NCBI GenBank assembly: GCA_002430835.1
Contig: DJDA01000096.1
Location: 1-5,599, forward strand
Source of the DNA: Brevundimonas sp. UBA5936
GTDB lineage: Bacteria > Pseudomonadota > Alphaproteobacteria > Caulobacterales > Caulobacteraceae
Reading direction: 5' to 3'
DNA length: 5,599 bases
Position 1 is the stretch's first letter. Every line of letters begins with the position of its first letter. The notes below the pieces were generated by a model. It was not told where the DNA came from. It searched no databases and saw only the letters and a list, made by a program, of their open reading frames with translations. A program made the translations under genes and the position numbers. Below, piece after piece: positions 1 through 5,599 of this stretch.

Positions 1-588
1 GTCGCCGCCCTGGCCGAGAACATGCCCGACGGCGGCGCCATCCGCCCGGCCGATGTGCTGACCGCCATGAACGGCAAAACCATCGAGATCATCTCGACCG
101 ACGCCGAAGGCCGTCTGGTCCTGGCCGACGCCGTGGTCTGGGCCGACACCACGCTGAACCCCGCCGCCATCGTCGATGTCGCCACCCTGACCGGCTCGGT
201 CGGCGGCGCCCTGGGCAATGACTATGCCGGCCTGTTCAGCCGCCACGACGCCCTTGCCGACCAGCTGAAGACAGCGGGCGACGCCACGGGCGAGACGCTG
301 TGGCGCCTGCCGCTGCACCCCTCCTATGTGCGGGCCACCTCCTCGACCATCGCCGACATCAAGAACTCGGGCGACGGCGGGGCGGGCGCGGGCACCGGCG
401 CCCACTTCATCGGCTATTTCGCCCGACCCGAGACGCCTTGGGCGCATCTGGACATCGCCAACATGGCCTTCGGCGCCGCCAACGACGTGAAACCGGCCGG
501 TTCGGCGGGCTACAGCGTGCGCCTGCTGGAGCGGTTCGTGCGCGACTTCCAGCCGGTAGCCAAGGAGAAGGGAACGGGCGGCTACTGA
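1..588 (+). CDS. Leucyl aminopeptidase family protein (peptidase M17), C-terminal part, 5' end outside window
   Basis: This is the C-terminal catalytic part of an M17 di-metal aminopeptidase (PepA/LAP type), which removes N-terminal residues from peptides in the cytoplasm. The frame is open from base 1 and gives 195 residues before the TGA at 586-588. The ATG at 22 lies inside the conserved domain, so it is not the true start. Visible family blocks are NMPDGGAIRPADVL (fragment residues 7-20), the signature STDAEGRL (32-39), TLTGSVGGALG, ADIKNSGDGGAGAGTGAHF and WAHLDIANMAFG near the end. By the E. coli PepA pattern, D34 and E36 are metal ligands and R38 is the active-site arginine; the upstream lysine and aspartate ligands lie outside the window. 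The signature has Ser where the usual motif (NTDAEGRL) has Asn. The C-terminus is complete. The next gene is convergent 12 nt downstream. The family call is firm; the exact paralogue (PepA or PepB-like) cannot be decided from a fragment. Confidence 0.95.
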   Translation, partial: VAALAENMPDGGAIRPADVLTAMNGKTIEIISTDAEGRLVLADAVVWADTTLNPAAIVDVATLTGSVGGALGNDYAGLFSRHDALADQLKTAGDATGETLWRLPLHPSYVRATSSTIADIKNSGDGGAGAGTGAHFIGYFARPETPWAHLDIANMAFGAANDVKPAGSAGYSVRLLERFVRDFQPVAKEKGTGGY

Positions 589-600
589 ACCGCCGCATCC

Positions 601-1077
601 TCAATCGACGGCGACGATCTCGACCGAATGGCCCGCCACGGTCGCTTCGTCGCCGACCCGCTTGCCCATCAGGGCGCGGGCCAGGGGCGAGACGTGGCTG
701 ACGCTGCCCTTGGCCGGGTCGGCCTCGTCCTCGCCGACGATGCGCCAGGTCTGGGTGCGGCCATCCTCGCGCTCGATGGCGACCGATCCGCCGAAGCGCA
801 CCCGCCCGTCCGACGCCGTCTCCAACAACTGGGCCGAGGCTCGGCGCGCTGACCAATAGCGCAGGTCGCGCGTGGCGCGAGCCATGGCGGTACGGTCCGC
901 CTCGATCGACCCCTGAGTCTGAGCGCGGGTATAGGCCGCGCGCGCCGCCGCCAGCTCGGTCTCGATCAGGGCCAGCCCCTCGGCCGTGACATGGTTGGGA
1001 TGGGGTGAGATCGGGCGGTCCACCAGGTCGGCGGCCGTGGCTTCCAGATCTTCTTCTCGGGTGAAGGCGACGCTCAT
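601..1077 (-). CDS. GreA/GreB family transcription elongation factor
   Basis: This 158-residue protein has the two-part Gre architecture. The N-terminal half is helical (about residues 30-88, from HVTAEGLALIETEL to RRASAQLLE), matching the Gre coiled coil that enters the RNA polymerase secondary channel. The C-terminal half (about 92-157) is the FKBP-like domain that docks on polymerase, with the signatures WRIVGEDEADP (111-121) and SVSHVSPLARALMGK (125-139). Classical Gre factors stimulate transcript cleavage in backtracked polymerase. Here the loop at the coiled-coil tip reads GSIEAD (56-61). Aligned on E. coli GreA GDLKEN, S57 replaces D41 and A60 replaces E44, while E59 and D61 are acidic neighbours, so cleavage activity is uncertain. 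An extra ~28 residues precede the coiled coil. The ATG at 1077 is the natural start; no good Shine-Dalgarno sequence lies upstream. Stop is TGA. It is divergent from the flavoprotein gene. It is probably a secondary Gre paralogue, not the housekeeping GreA. Confidence 0.92.
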   Translation of the reverse strand: MSVAFTREEDLEATAADLVDRPISPHPNHVTAEGLALIETELAAARAAYTRAQTQGSIEADRTAMARATRDLRYWSARRASAQLLETASDGRVRFGGSVAIEREDGRTQTWRIVGEDEADPAKGSVSHVSPLARALMGKRVGDEATVAGHSVEIVAVD

Positions 1078-1115
1078 GATGATAGAGCCTATGCCCCGCG
1101 CAATCGTTCCGGTCT

Positions 1116-1122
1116 AGGAAGG
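1116..1122 (+). promoter_or_regulatory. Shine-Dalgarno sequence of the flavoprotein gene
   Basis: AGGAAGG lies 4 nt before the ATG at 1127 and is the best ribosome-binding match in the window. It supports that start codon. The spacing is slightly short. Confidence 0.7.
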
Positions 1123-1126
1123 TCGA

Positions 1127-2341
1127 ATGACGCGCTCCCCGCAAACAATCGCCGTGATCGGCGCCGGTCCCGCCGGACTGATGGCCGCCGAACGTCTGGC
1201 CCAGGCGGGCCTGCGCGTCATCGTGCACGAGCGGATGCCCTCGGTCGCGCGCAAGCTGCTGATGGCCGGACGCGGCGGGCTGAACCTGACCCATTCAGAG
1301 CCGCCCGAGCCGTTCCTGAACCGCTATGACGCCGCCGCGCAGGCGCGCATCGAGGGCTGGCTAAACGCCTTTTCGCCCGCCGATCTGATCGACTGGGTCG
1401 AGGGGCTGGGCCAACCGACCTTCGTCGGTTCGTCCGGCCGAGTGTTCCCGAAAGCAATGAAGGCCTCGCCCCTGCTGCGCGCCTGGCTGGCGCGACTAGA
1501 GGGGCTGGGCGTCGAGATCCGCACCCGCTCGTGCTGGACCGGCTGGCAGGGCGAGGCCCTGACCTTTGACACGCCCGATGGCGAGCAGATCGAGCGGCCC
1601 GACGCCGTCGTTCTGGCCCTCGGCGGCGCCAGCTGGGCGAAACTGGGCTCGGACGCCGCATGGGTTCCCGCGCTGGAAGAGGCGGGCGCCGAGGTGGCCG
1701 CCTTCCGTCCCTCCAATGTCGGCTTTGATGTCGCCTGGTCGGCGTTGTTCCGCGAGCGCTTCGCCGGAACGCCGTTGAAAGGCGTCGCCTTGACACACGA
1801 GGGCCGCACCGTGCGCGGCGAGGCCATGATCGCCGCCTATGGCATCGAAGGCGGCGGCGTCTACGCCCTGTCCGCCGGGCTGCGCGAGGCGGCGGAGCGC
1901 GACGGATCGACCATGCTGACGCTCGACCTGCGGCCCGATCTGAGCATCGAAGCCCTCGCTCAGCGCCTGTCAAAACCGCGCGGCAAGGACAGCCTGTCGA
2001 ACTGGTTGCGCAAGGCCGCGCGGCTGGACGCCGCCGCTGTCGCCCTGTTGCGCGAAGGCGGTCCGCTGCCCGCAGACCCGGCCGAATTGGTCGCCCGGAT
2101 CAAGGGCGTCGCCCTGACCCTGACCGGGGTGCAGGGCCTGAGCCGCGCCATCTCCTCGGCCGGAGGCGTGGCGCTGGACGCCGTGGACGAACGCCTGATG
2201 CTGAAGGCGCGGCCCGGCGTCTTTGCGGCGGGCGAGATGCTGGATTGGGAGGCGCCGACCGGCGGCTATCTGCTCCAGGCCTCCTTCGCCTCAGGCGTCG
2301 TCGCGGCGGACGGCGTGCGCGCCTGGCTGGACGGGCGCTGA
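1127..2341 (+). CDS. NAD(P)/FAD-dependent oxidoreductase, HI0933/BaiN-like flavoprotein (TIGR03862-type)
   Basis: This is a 404-residue cytoplasmic flavoprotein of the HI0933-like family, which includes E. coli YhiN and, more distantly, BaiN. Most members have no established substrate. The N-terminus carries the FAD dinucleotide fold: IGAGPAGLMAAERL with the glycines at 12, 14 and 17, followed by the acidic strand end VIVHE (E35) that should hold the ribose. The family hallmark KLLMAGRGGLNLTHSE covers residues 43-58; the GRGGLNLTHSE form is what I associate with the TIGR03862 (PP_4765-type) subgroup. The middle (about 190-340) is the variable insert domain. The C-terminal FAD-binding block is PGVFAAGEMLDWEAPTGGY followed by LLQASFASG (about residues 364-391). 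The length is normal for the family. The start is set by AGGAAGG 4 nt upstream. It diverges from the Gre-like gene across 49 nt and is followed in the same direction by the M28 peptidase gene after 72 nt. The family is firm; the substrate is unknown. Confidence 0.93.
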   Translation: MTRSPQTIAVIGAGPAGLMAAERLAQAGLRVIVHERMPSVARKLLMAGRGGLNLTHSEPPEPFLNRYDAAAQARIEGWLNAFSPADLIDWVEGLGQPTFVGSSGRVFPKAMKASPLLRAWLARLEGLGVEIRTRSCWTGWQGEALTFDTPDGEQIERPDAVVLALGGASWAKLGSDAAWVPALEEAGAEVAAFRPSNVGFDVAWSALFRERFAGTPLKGVALTHEGRTVRGEAMIAAYGIEGGGVYALSAGLREAAERDGSTMLTLDLRPDLSIEALAQRLSKPRGKDSLSNWLRKAARLDAAAVALLREGGPLPADPAELVARIKGVALTLTGVQGLSRAISSAGGVALDAVDERLMLKARPGVFAAGEMLDWEAPTGGYLLQASFASGVVAADGVRAWLDGR

Positions 2342-2370
2342 GGCCTTTCGGGGTCGACAGCGGCGCCCTC

Positions 2371-2376
2371 AGGGGG
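2371..2376 (+). promoter_or_regulatory. Possible Shine-Dalgarno sequence for an alternative GTG start of the M28 peptidase
   Basis: AGGGGG sits 4 nt before an in-frame GTG at 2381. If used, it would add 11 residues (MAQIVQEPSLP) before the signal peptide. The ATG at 2414 has only a weak GAG (2404-2406) upstream. The ribosome-binding evidence and the signal-peptide evidence therefore point to different starts. Confidence 0.35.
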
Positions 2377-2413
2377 CAGCGTGGCGCAAATCGTTCAAGA
2401 GCCGAGCCTGCCC

Positions 2414-4054
2414 ATGACCCTCGCCCGTTCCGCCGCCGTCGGCCTGATCGCCGTCCTGATGTGTTCGACCTCCGCGCTCGCCCAGACCGGCCGCGTCGAC
2501 CCGGCTCGGCTGAACGAGGCGACGCGCGTCCTGGCGTCCGATGAGTTTGAAGGCCGCGCCCCGGTCACGCCCGGCGAAGACCGCACCATCGAATGGTTGT
2601 CGCAGCAGTTTCAGGCGCTCGGCCTTGAACCCGGCGGCCCGAACGGGTCGTGGGTGCAGGTCGCCCAGGTCAGCCGCACCAGTCAGGACGGCCCCGCCGC
2701 CATCAGCGTCACCGCCAAGGGCCGCACGACCGAACTTCAGCGGGCCAAGGACGTCATCGTCTCGTCCGACCGGCCGGTGGAGCGCATCAGCCTGACCGAC
2801 GCGCCGGTGGTCTTCGTCGGCTATGGCGTCGACGCGCCCGAGCGCGGCTGGGACGACTACAAAGGCGTCGATCTGACCGGCAAGATTATGCTGGTGCTGG
2901 TCAACGACCCCGACTTCGGCGCGCCCGAAGGCCACCCCGTTACGGGCAAGTTCGACGGCCAGGCCATGACCTTCTACGGCCGTTGGACCTATAAGTTCCA
3001 GGTGGCGGCGGCGCATGGCGCGGCGGGCGTTCTGGTCATCCACGACACGCCGGGCGCGGGCTATCCGTGGTCGACGTTGGAGAATTCCTCGACCGCGCCC
3101 AAGTTCGACATCGTCCGCGCTGACCCGAACAAAGAGCGCGTGGCGGCTCAAGGGTGGATCCAGGGCGCCGTGGCCGAACAGCTGTTCAGGGACGCAGGCC
3201 TCGACTTCGCCGCCCTGAAGGATCAGGCGCGCACGCCCGACTTCCAGCCCGTGGCGCTGGACGGCGTGACCCTGTCCATCGACTTCGGCCAGAAGGCCGA
3301 CCGGGTCGAGACGCGCAACGTCATCGGCCGCCTGCCCGGAACCAAATACCCGGACGAGACGGTGATGTTCGGCGCCCACTGGGACGCCTATGGCCGCGCC
3401 ACGCCCAAGAACGGCGACGACATCTATAACGGCGCCGTCGACAATGCGACGGGCGTAGCGGGCGTCATGGAGATCGCCCGTCTGTTCGCCGAGGGGCCGC
3501 GCCCCGAACGCTCGACCGTCTTCATCAGCTGGGCGGCAGAAGAGACGGGCCTGCTGGGCGCTGAATACTATGCCGCCAATCCGGTCTGGCCGCTGGAGAC
3601 GACGGTCGCCAACATCAACATGGACAGCCTGCTGCCGGGAACCGAGATCGACCCGAACATCGTCGTCATCGGCGCGGGCAAGAACGATTTGGACGACCGG
3701 CTGGCGGTGCTGGCCGCGCGCGAGGGGCGTCGCCTGATCCCCGATCCCGCGCCGCATGCGGGGGCCTTCTATCGCTCGGACCACTTCCCGCTGGCGAGGA
3801 AGGGCGTGCCCGCCCTGTTCGCCGCCGCAGGCTTCACCGGCCACAACGAAGCCAGCCGCGACTATGTCGCCAACCGCTATCATCAGCCTTCGGACGAATG
3901 GACGCCACAGTGGACGATGGACGCCGCCGCCGCCGATGTGCAGCTGCTGTATGAAGTCGGCCGCGATCTGGCCAATTCGCGCGACTGGCCCGCGTGGAAG
4001 CCGGGCGACGAGTTCGAGGGCGCCCGCAACGCCTCGGCGTCGGCGCGCCAGTAA
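2414..4054 (+). CDS. Secreted M28 family zinc metallopeptidase with PA-like domain
   Basis: This predicted exported aminopeptidase has 546 residues from the chosen ATG. Residues 1-23 form a typical Sec signal peptide: MTLAR, then a hydrophobic stretch through AAVGLIAVLM, ending ALA before Q24. C17 does not sit in a good lipobox, so a periplasmic or secreted soluble enzyme is more likely than a lipoprotein. A protease-associated-like region occupies about 130-260 (VVFVGYGVDAPE, DLTGKIMLVLVNDPDF, AAAHGAAGVLVIHD). The M28 catalytic domain follows with its full metal set: H322 and D324 in GAHWD, D343 in GAVDNATG, E376 (general base) and E377 in AAEETGLLG, D404 in NINMD, and H490 in RYHQPSDE. The enzyme should therefore be active with two zinc ions, releasing N-terminal residues from peptides. 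I chose ATG 2414 because it gives a compact signal peptide; GTG 2381, with AGGGGG upstream, would add 11 residues. It lies 72 nt after the flavoprotein gene and 45 nt before the serine hydrolase gene. The exact specificity is not readable from sequence. Confidence 0.93.
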   Translation: MTLARSAAVGLIAVLMCSTSALAQTGRVDPARLNEATRVLASDEFEGRAPVTPGEDRTIEWLSQQFQALGLEPGGPNGSWVQVAQVSRTSQDGPAAISVTAKGRTTELQRAKDVIVSSDRPVERISLTDAPVVFVGYGVDAPERGWDDYKGVDLTGKIMLVLVNDPDFGAPEGHPVTGKFDGQAMTFYGRWTYKFQVAAAHGAAGVLVIHDTPGAGYPWSTLENSSTAPKFDIVRADPNKERVAAQGWIQGAVAEQLFRDAGLDFAALKDQARTPDFQPVALDGVTLSIDFGQKADRVETRNVIGRLPGTKYPDETVMFGAHWDAYGRATPKNGDDIYNGAVDNATGVAGVMEIARLFAEGPRPERSTVFISWAAEETGLLGAEYYAANPVWPLETTVANINMDSLLPGTEIDPNIVVIGAGKNDLDDRLAVLAAREGRRLIPDPAPHAGAFYRSDHFPLARKGVPALFAAAGFTGHNEASRDYVANRYHQPSDEWTPQWTMDAAAADVQLLYEVGRDLANSRDWPAWKPGDEFEGARNASASARQ

Positions 4055-4099
4055 TCGGCCGCAAGTGACGTGAAGCCGCCAAGGCGCTAGAGCCGTCCC

Positions 4100-5245
4100 A
4101 TGACCAGCCTCCCCGACCTCCATGGCGTCTGCCCGCCGCGTTTCAATGCGGTGAAGGACGCCTTCGCCGCCAACTTCACCGACGCGCCCGAGAGGCTGAA
4201 CGAACTGGCCGCGCGCTTCAGCGTGACCATCGACGGCGAGGTGGCGGTCGACCTGTGGGCCGGGTCGGCCGATCTGGCGGGGACCAGGCCGTTCGCCGAG
4301 GACACGCTGGTCCCGGTCTTCTCGACCGGCAAGGCGGTGATGGCCCTGATGATCGCGCGCTGCGTGGACAAGGGACTGTTGTCCTATGAGGACCGGGTCG
4401 CCGACCACTGGCCCGCCTTCGGCGCGGCAGGCAAGGACCAGCTGACCGTCGGCCAGTTGATGAGCCACCAGTCCGGCCTGCCGGGCTTCGATGGCGGGGC
4501 CGAGCCCGAGATCTGGTTCGACCGTCAGGCGGTGCTGGACAAGCTGGCGGCCCAGACGCCGCTGTGGGCGCCGGGGACAGCGTCCGGCTATCACCCCATC
4601 ACCATCGGCTATCTGGCGGGCGAGCTGTTCCGCATCGTCGACGGGCAGACCATGGGAGCGGCCCTGCGCGAAGACTTCGCCCAGCCGTTCGATCTGGACC
4701 TGTGGATCGGCCTGCCGGAAAGCGAACACGGCCGCGTGGCCCAACTGCGCAAGCCCGCCGCCGCGCCGGACCTCGGCCCCATCGACGCCATCAAGAAGGC
4801 CGCCTTCCTGGATCGCGGCTCGGCCCCCGGGGGACGCGGCTCGACCGAGTGGCGCATGGCGGAGATTCCGTCCGCCAACCTGCATGGCACGGCCAAGGAT
4901 CTGGCCCGGATGATGTCCATCATCGCCACCGGCGGCGCGCTGGATCACTTGACCGTGCTGTCGGAGGAAACTCTGGCTCAGACGACGCGCGAGCGCATCC
5001 ACGGGCCCGACAAGGTGCTGCCCTTCGACATAAGCTGGGCGGCGGGCTTCACCCGCAATCAGGGCCTGAACATCTTCGGCCCCAACCCCGAGGCGGTCGG
5101 CCACTGCGGCTGGGGCGGATCGATGGCGTTTGCGGATCAGGCGGCGGGCGTCTCGGCCGCCTATGTCATGACGCGCCAGTCGCCCCACCTGCTCGGCGAC
5201 CCGCGCGCCCTTCGGTTGGTCGAAGCGCTCTATACAGCCTTGTAA
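4100..5245 (+). CDS. Serine hydrolase, class C beta-lactamase/EstB esterase-like family
   Basis: This 381-residue protein belongs to the penicillin-binding-protein/class C beta-lactamase fold (Pfam Beta-lactamase). The family includes EstB-type carboxylesterases, DD-peptidases and true beta-lactamases. The catalytic S-x-x-K motif is FSTGK, with S75 as nucleophile and K78. The second motif is Y164 in SGYHP, and the third is H335-C-G in GHCGWGGS, replacing the KTG of beta-lactamases. The block LTVGQLMSHQSGLPGF (from about residue 115) is strongly typical of the family. The YxP and HxG forms, and the absence of a signal peptide, point to a cytoplasmic esterase or peptidase rather than an antibiotic-resistance enzyme; this is inference. 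The ATG at 4100 is the only good start, since the next in-frame Met lies inside the catalytic motif region, but no clear Shine-Dalgarno precedes it. It follows the M28 gene by 45 nt and may share its transcript. Its TAA is 9 nt from the stop of the convergent SnoaL-like gene. Confidence 0.92.
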   Translation: MTSLPDLHGVCPPRFNAVKDAFAANFTDAPERLNELAARFSVTIDGEVAVDLWAGSADLAGTRPFAEDTLVPVFSTGKAVMALMIARCVDKGLLSYEDRVADHWPAFGAAGKDQLTVGQLMSHQSGLPGFDGGAEPEIWFDRQAVLDKLAAQTPLWAPGTASGYHPITIGYLAGELFRIVDGQTMGAALREDFAQPFDLDLWIGLPESEHGRVAQLRKPAAAPDLGPIDAIKKAAFLDRGSAPGGRGSTEWRMAEIPSANLHGTAKDLARMMSIIATGGALDHLTVLSEETLAQTTRERIHGPDKVLPFDISWAAGFTRNQGLNIFGPNPEAVGHCGWGGSMAFADQAAGVSAAYVMTRQSPHLLGDPRALRLVEALYTAL

Positions 5246-5254
5246 GACGGCGCC

Positions 5255-5599
5255 TTAGGCCTCCGGGCCCCAGGCCAGCTGGTCGTGGACGATCAGCCAG
5301 CCGTCGGCCGTGCGGCGCAGGATGCGGGTGAACAGGCCGCGATGGGTCTTGCCGTCGCGCGTCATCACCGCCCGGCCAGAGACCACCGCCGTATTGACGT
5401 CGAACTGCATGGTCTCGAACCACTCATAGGACAGCGTCCCCAGACCGCCGGGCGCCGCCGCGCGGGCGTCCAGGGCGGCGCGCACGCTGTCGGGCCCCTT
5501 CAGCGGGGTGTCGCCCAGGAAGACCAGCAAGGGCTCGTCGTGGACATAGGTGGCCATGACCGCATCCACCTGCCCCGAGGTCCAGGCGGCGGCGGCGGC
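5255..5599 (-). CDS. SnoaL/DUF4440-like NTF2-fold protein, N-terminus outside window
   Basis: This small alpha+beta-barrel protein of the NTF2-like superfamily (SnoaL/DUF4440 type) is read leftward and stops at TAA (complement of 5255-5257). The frame stays open through 5599, giving 114 visible residues. The edge reads AAAAAWTSGQVDAVMATYVHDE, which matches the start of the family pattern (W-x-x-G-D-x-D-A-V-M-x-x-Y). The GTG at 5567-5569 is therefore probably internal and the real start lies beyond the window. Later blocks are PLLVFLGDTPLKGPDSVR (about residues 24-41 of the visible part), LSYEWFETMQFDVNTAVVSGRA, and the C-terminal strand TADGWLIVHDQLAW. Members include polyketide cyclases, ketosteroid-isomerase-like enzymes and many proteins without known activity; no substrate can be assigned. 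The closing motif is HDQ, where I would expect HDH in many DUF4440 relatives. It converges on the serine hydrolase gene with a 9-nt gap. Confidence 0.85.
   Translation of the reverse strand, partial: AAAAAWTSGQVDAVMATYVHDEPLLVFLGDTPLKGPDSVRAALDARAAAPGGLGTLSYEWFETMQFDVNTAVVSGRAVMTRDGKTHRGLFTRILRRTADGWLIVHDQLAWGPEA

Noticed and set aside
591..613. CGCCG (591-595) and CGGCG (609-613) could pair as a hairpin between the convergent M17 and Gre-like genes.
   Set aside because: The stem is only 5 bp with a 13-nt loop and no T-run on either strand; such pairings are common by chance at this GC content.
1078..1126. Divergent promoters; on the minus strand GCTCTATC (complement of 1081-1088) resembles the Caulobacter housekeeping -10 consensus (GCTANAWC).
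   Set aside because: It lies only 3 nt from the ATG of the Gre-like gene, too close for a normal transcription start, and no -35 element is found at proper spacing. No plus-strand promoter match is convincing.
407..1294. 295-codon minus-strand open frame overlapping the M17, Gre-like and flavoprotein genes.
   Set aside because: It overlaps the well-supported Gre-family gene on the same strand in another frame, and its product is Arg/Gly/Pro-rich without recognisable motifs. It is a GC-bias shadow.
1218..1973. 251-codon minus-strand open frame inside the flavoprotein gene.
   Set aside because: The translation is dominated by Arg, Ala, Ser and Pro, as expected from reading a GC-rich gene backwards, while the sense frame carries full FAD-binding motifs.
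5243..5257. Imperfect palindrome TAAGACGGCGCCTTA that contains the stop codons of both convergent genes (serine hydrolase and SnoaL-like).
   Set aside because: The arms are short with a mismatch, there is almost no loop and no T-run follows, so it is not a credible terminator. Two facing stop codons automatically contribute TAA and TTA.
5567..5569. GTG as the start of the SnoaL-like gene (104-residue product).
   Set aside because: The frame continues to the window edge and the upstream residues (AAWTSGQ) match the family's N-terminal pattern, so the GTG is probably an internal valine and the true start lies outside.
1..5599. Search by eye for tRNA, rRNA, CRISPR repeats, insertion-sequence ends, defence genes or phage genes.
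   Set aside because: Nothing found. Coding genes fill almost the whole window, the intergenic gaps are all 72 nt or less, and all six genes belong to recognisable families.

Overview
The window is GC-rich (roughly two thirds G+C), densely packed with protein genes, and shows strong GC bias at third codon positions. Protein styles suggest an alphaproteobacterium of the Caulobacteraceae, perhaps Brevundimonas or a relative. The pointers are an Ala/Asp/Arg-rich proteome, a GreA/GreB-family protein of the ~158-residue type I associate with these bacteria, and secreted PA-domain M28 peptidases. This placement is inference from protein composition and family memory; no rRNA or other marker gene is present.

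Layout from left to right. (1) The C-terminal part of an M17 leucyl aminopeptidase enters from the left edge on the plus strand and ends at 588. (2) A convergent minus-strand gene (601-1077) encodes a GreA/GreB-type transcription elongation factor; the two stops are 12 nt apart. (3) A 49-nt divergent interval (1078-1126) separates it from a plus-strand HI0933/BaiN-like flavoprotein (1127-2341). (4) After 72 nt comes an exported M28 zinc peptidase with a PA-like region (2414-4054; a GTG start at 2381 is possible). (5) After 45 nt comes a serine hydrolase of the class C beta-lactamase/EstB esterase fold (4100-5245). (6) A minus-strand SnoaL/DUF4440-like NTF2-fold protein converges on it 9 nt away and runs off the right edge, so its N-terminus is missing.

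The three plus-strand genes 1127-5245 are closely spaced and could be co-transcribed, but no shared pathway is apparent. Two genes are peptidases (M17 and M28) and one is a serine hydrolase, which fits general peptide and ester hydrolysis. No tRNA, rRNA, mobile element, CRISPR array, long repeat or convincing terminator is visible, and no gap between genes exceeds 72 nt. I see ordinary chromosomal housekeeping and accessory-metabolism genes and no evidence of a new multi-gene system. The points most worth checking are the altered acidic tip of the Gre-family protein and the start site of the M28 peptidase. A 940-codon antisense open frame is also present but is best explained by codon bias.
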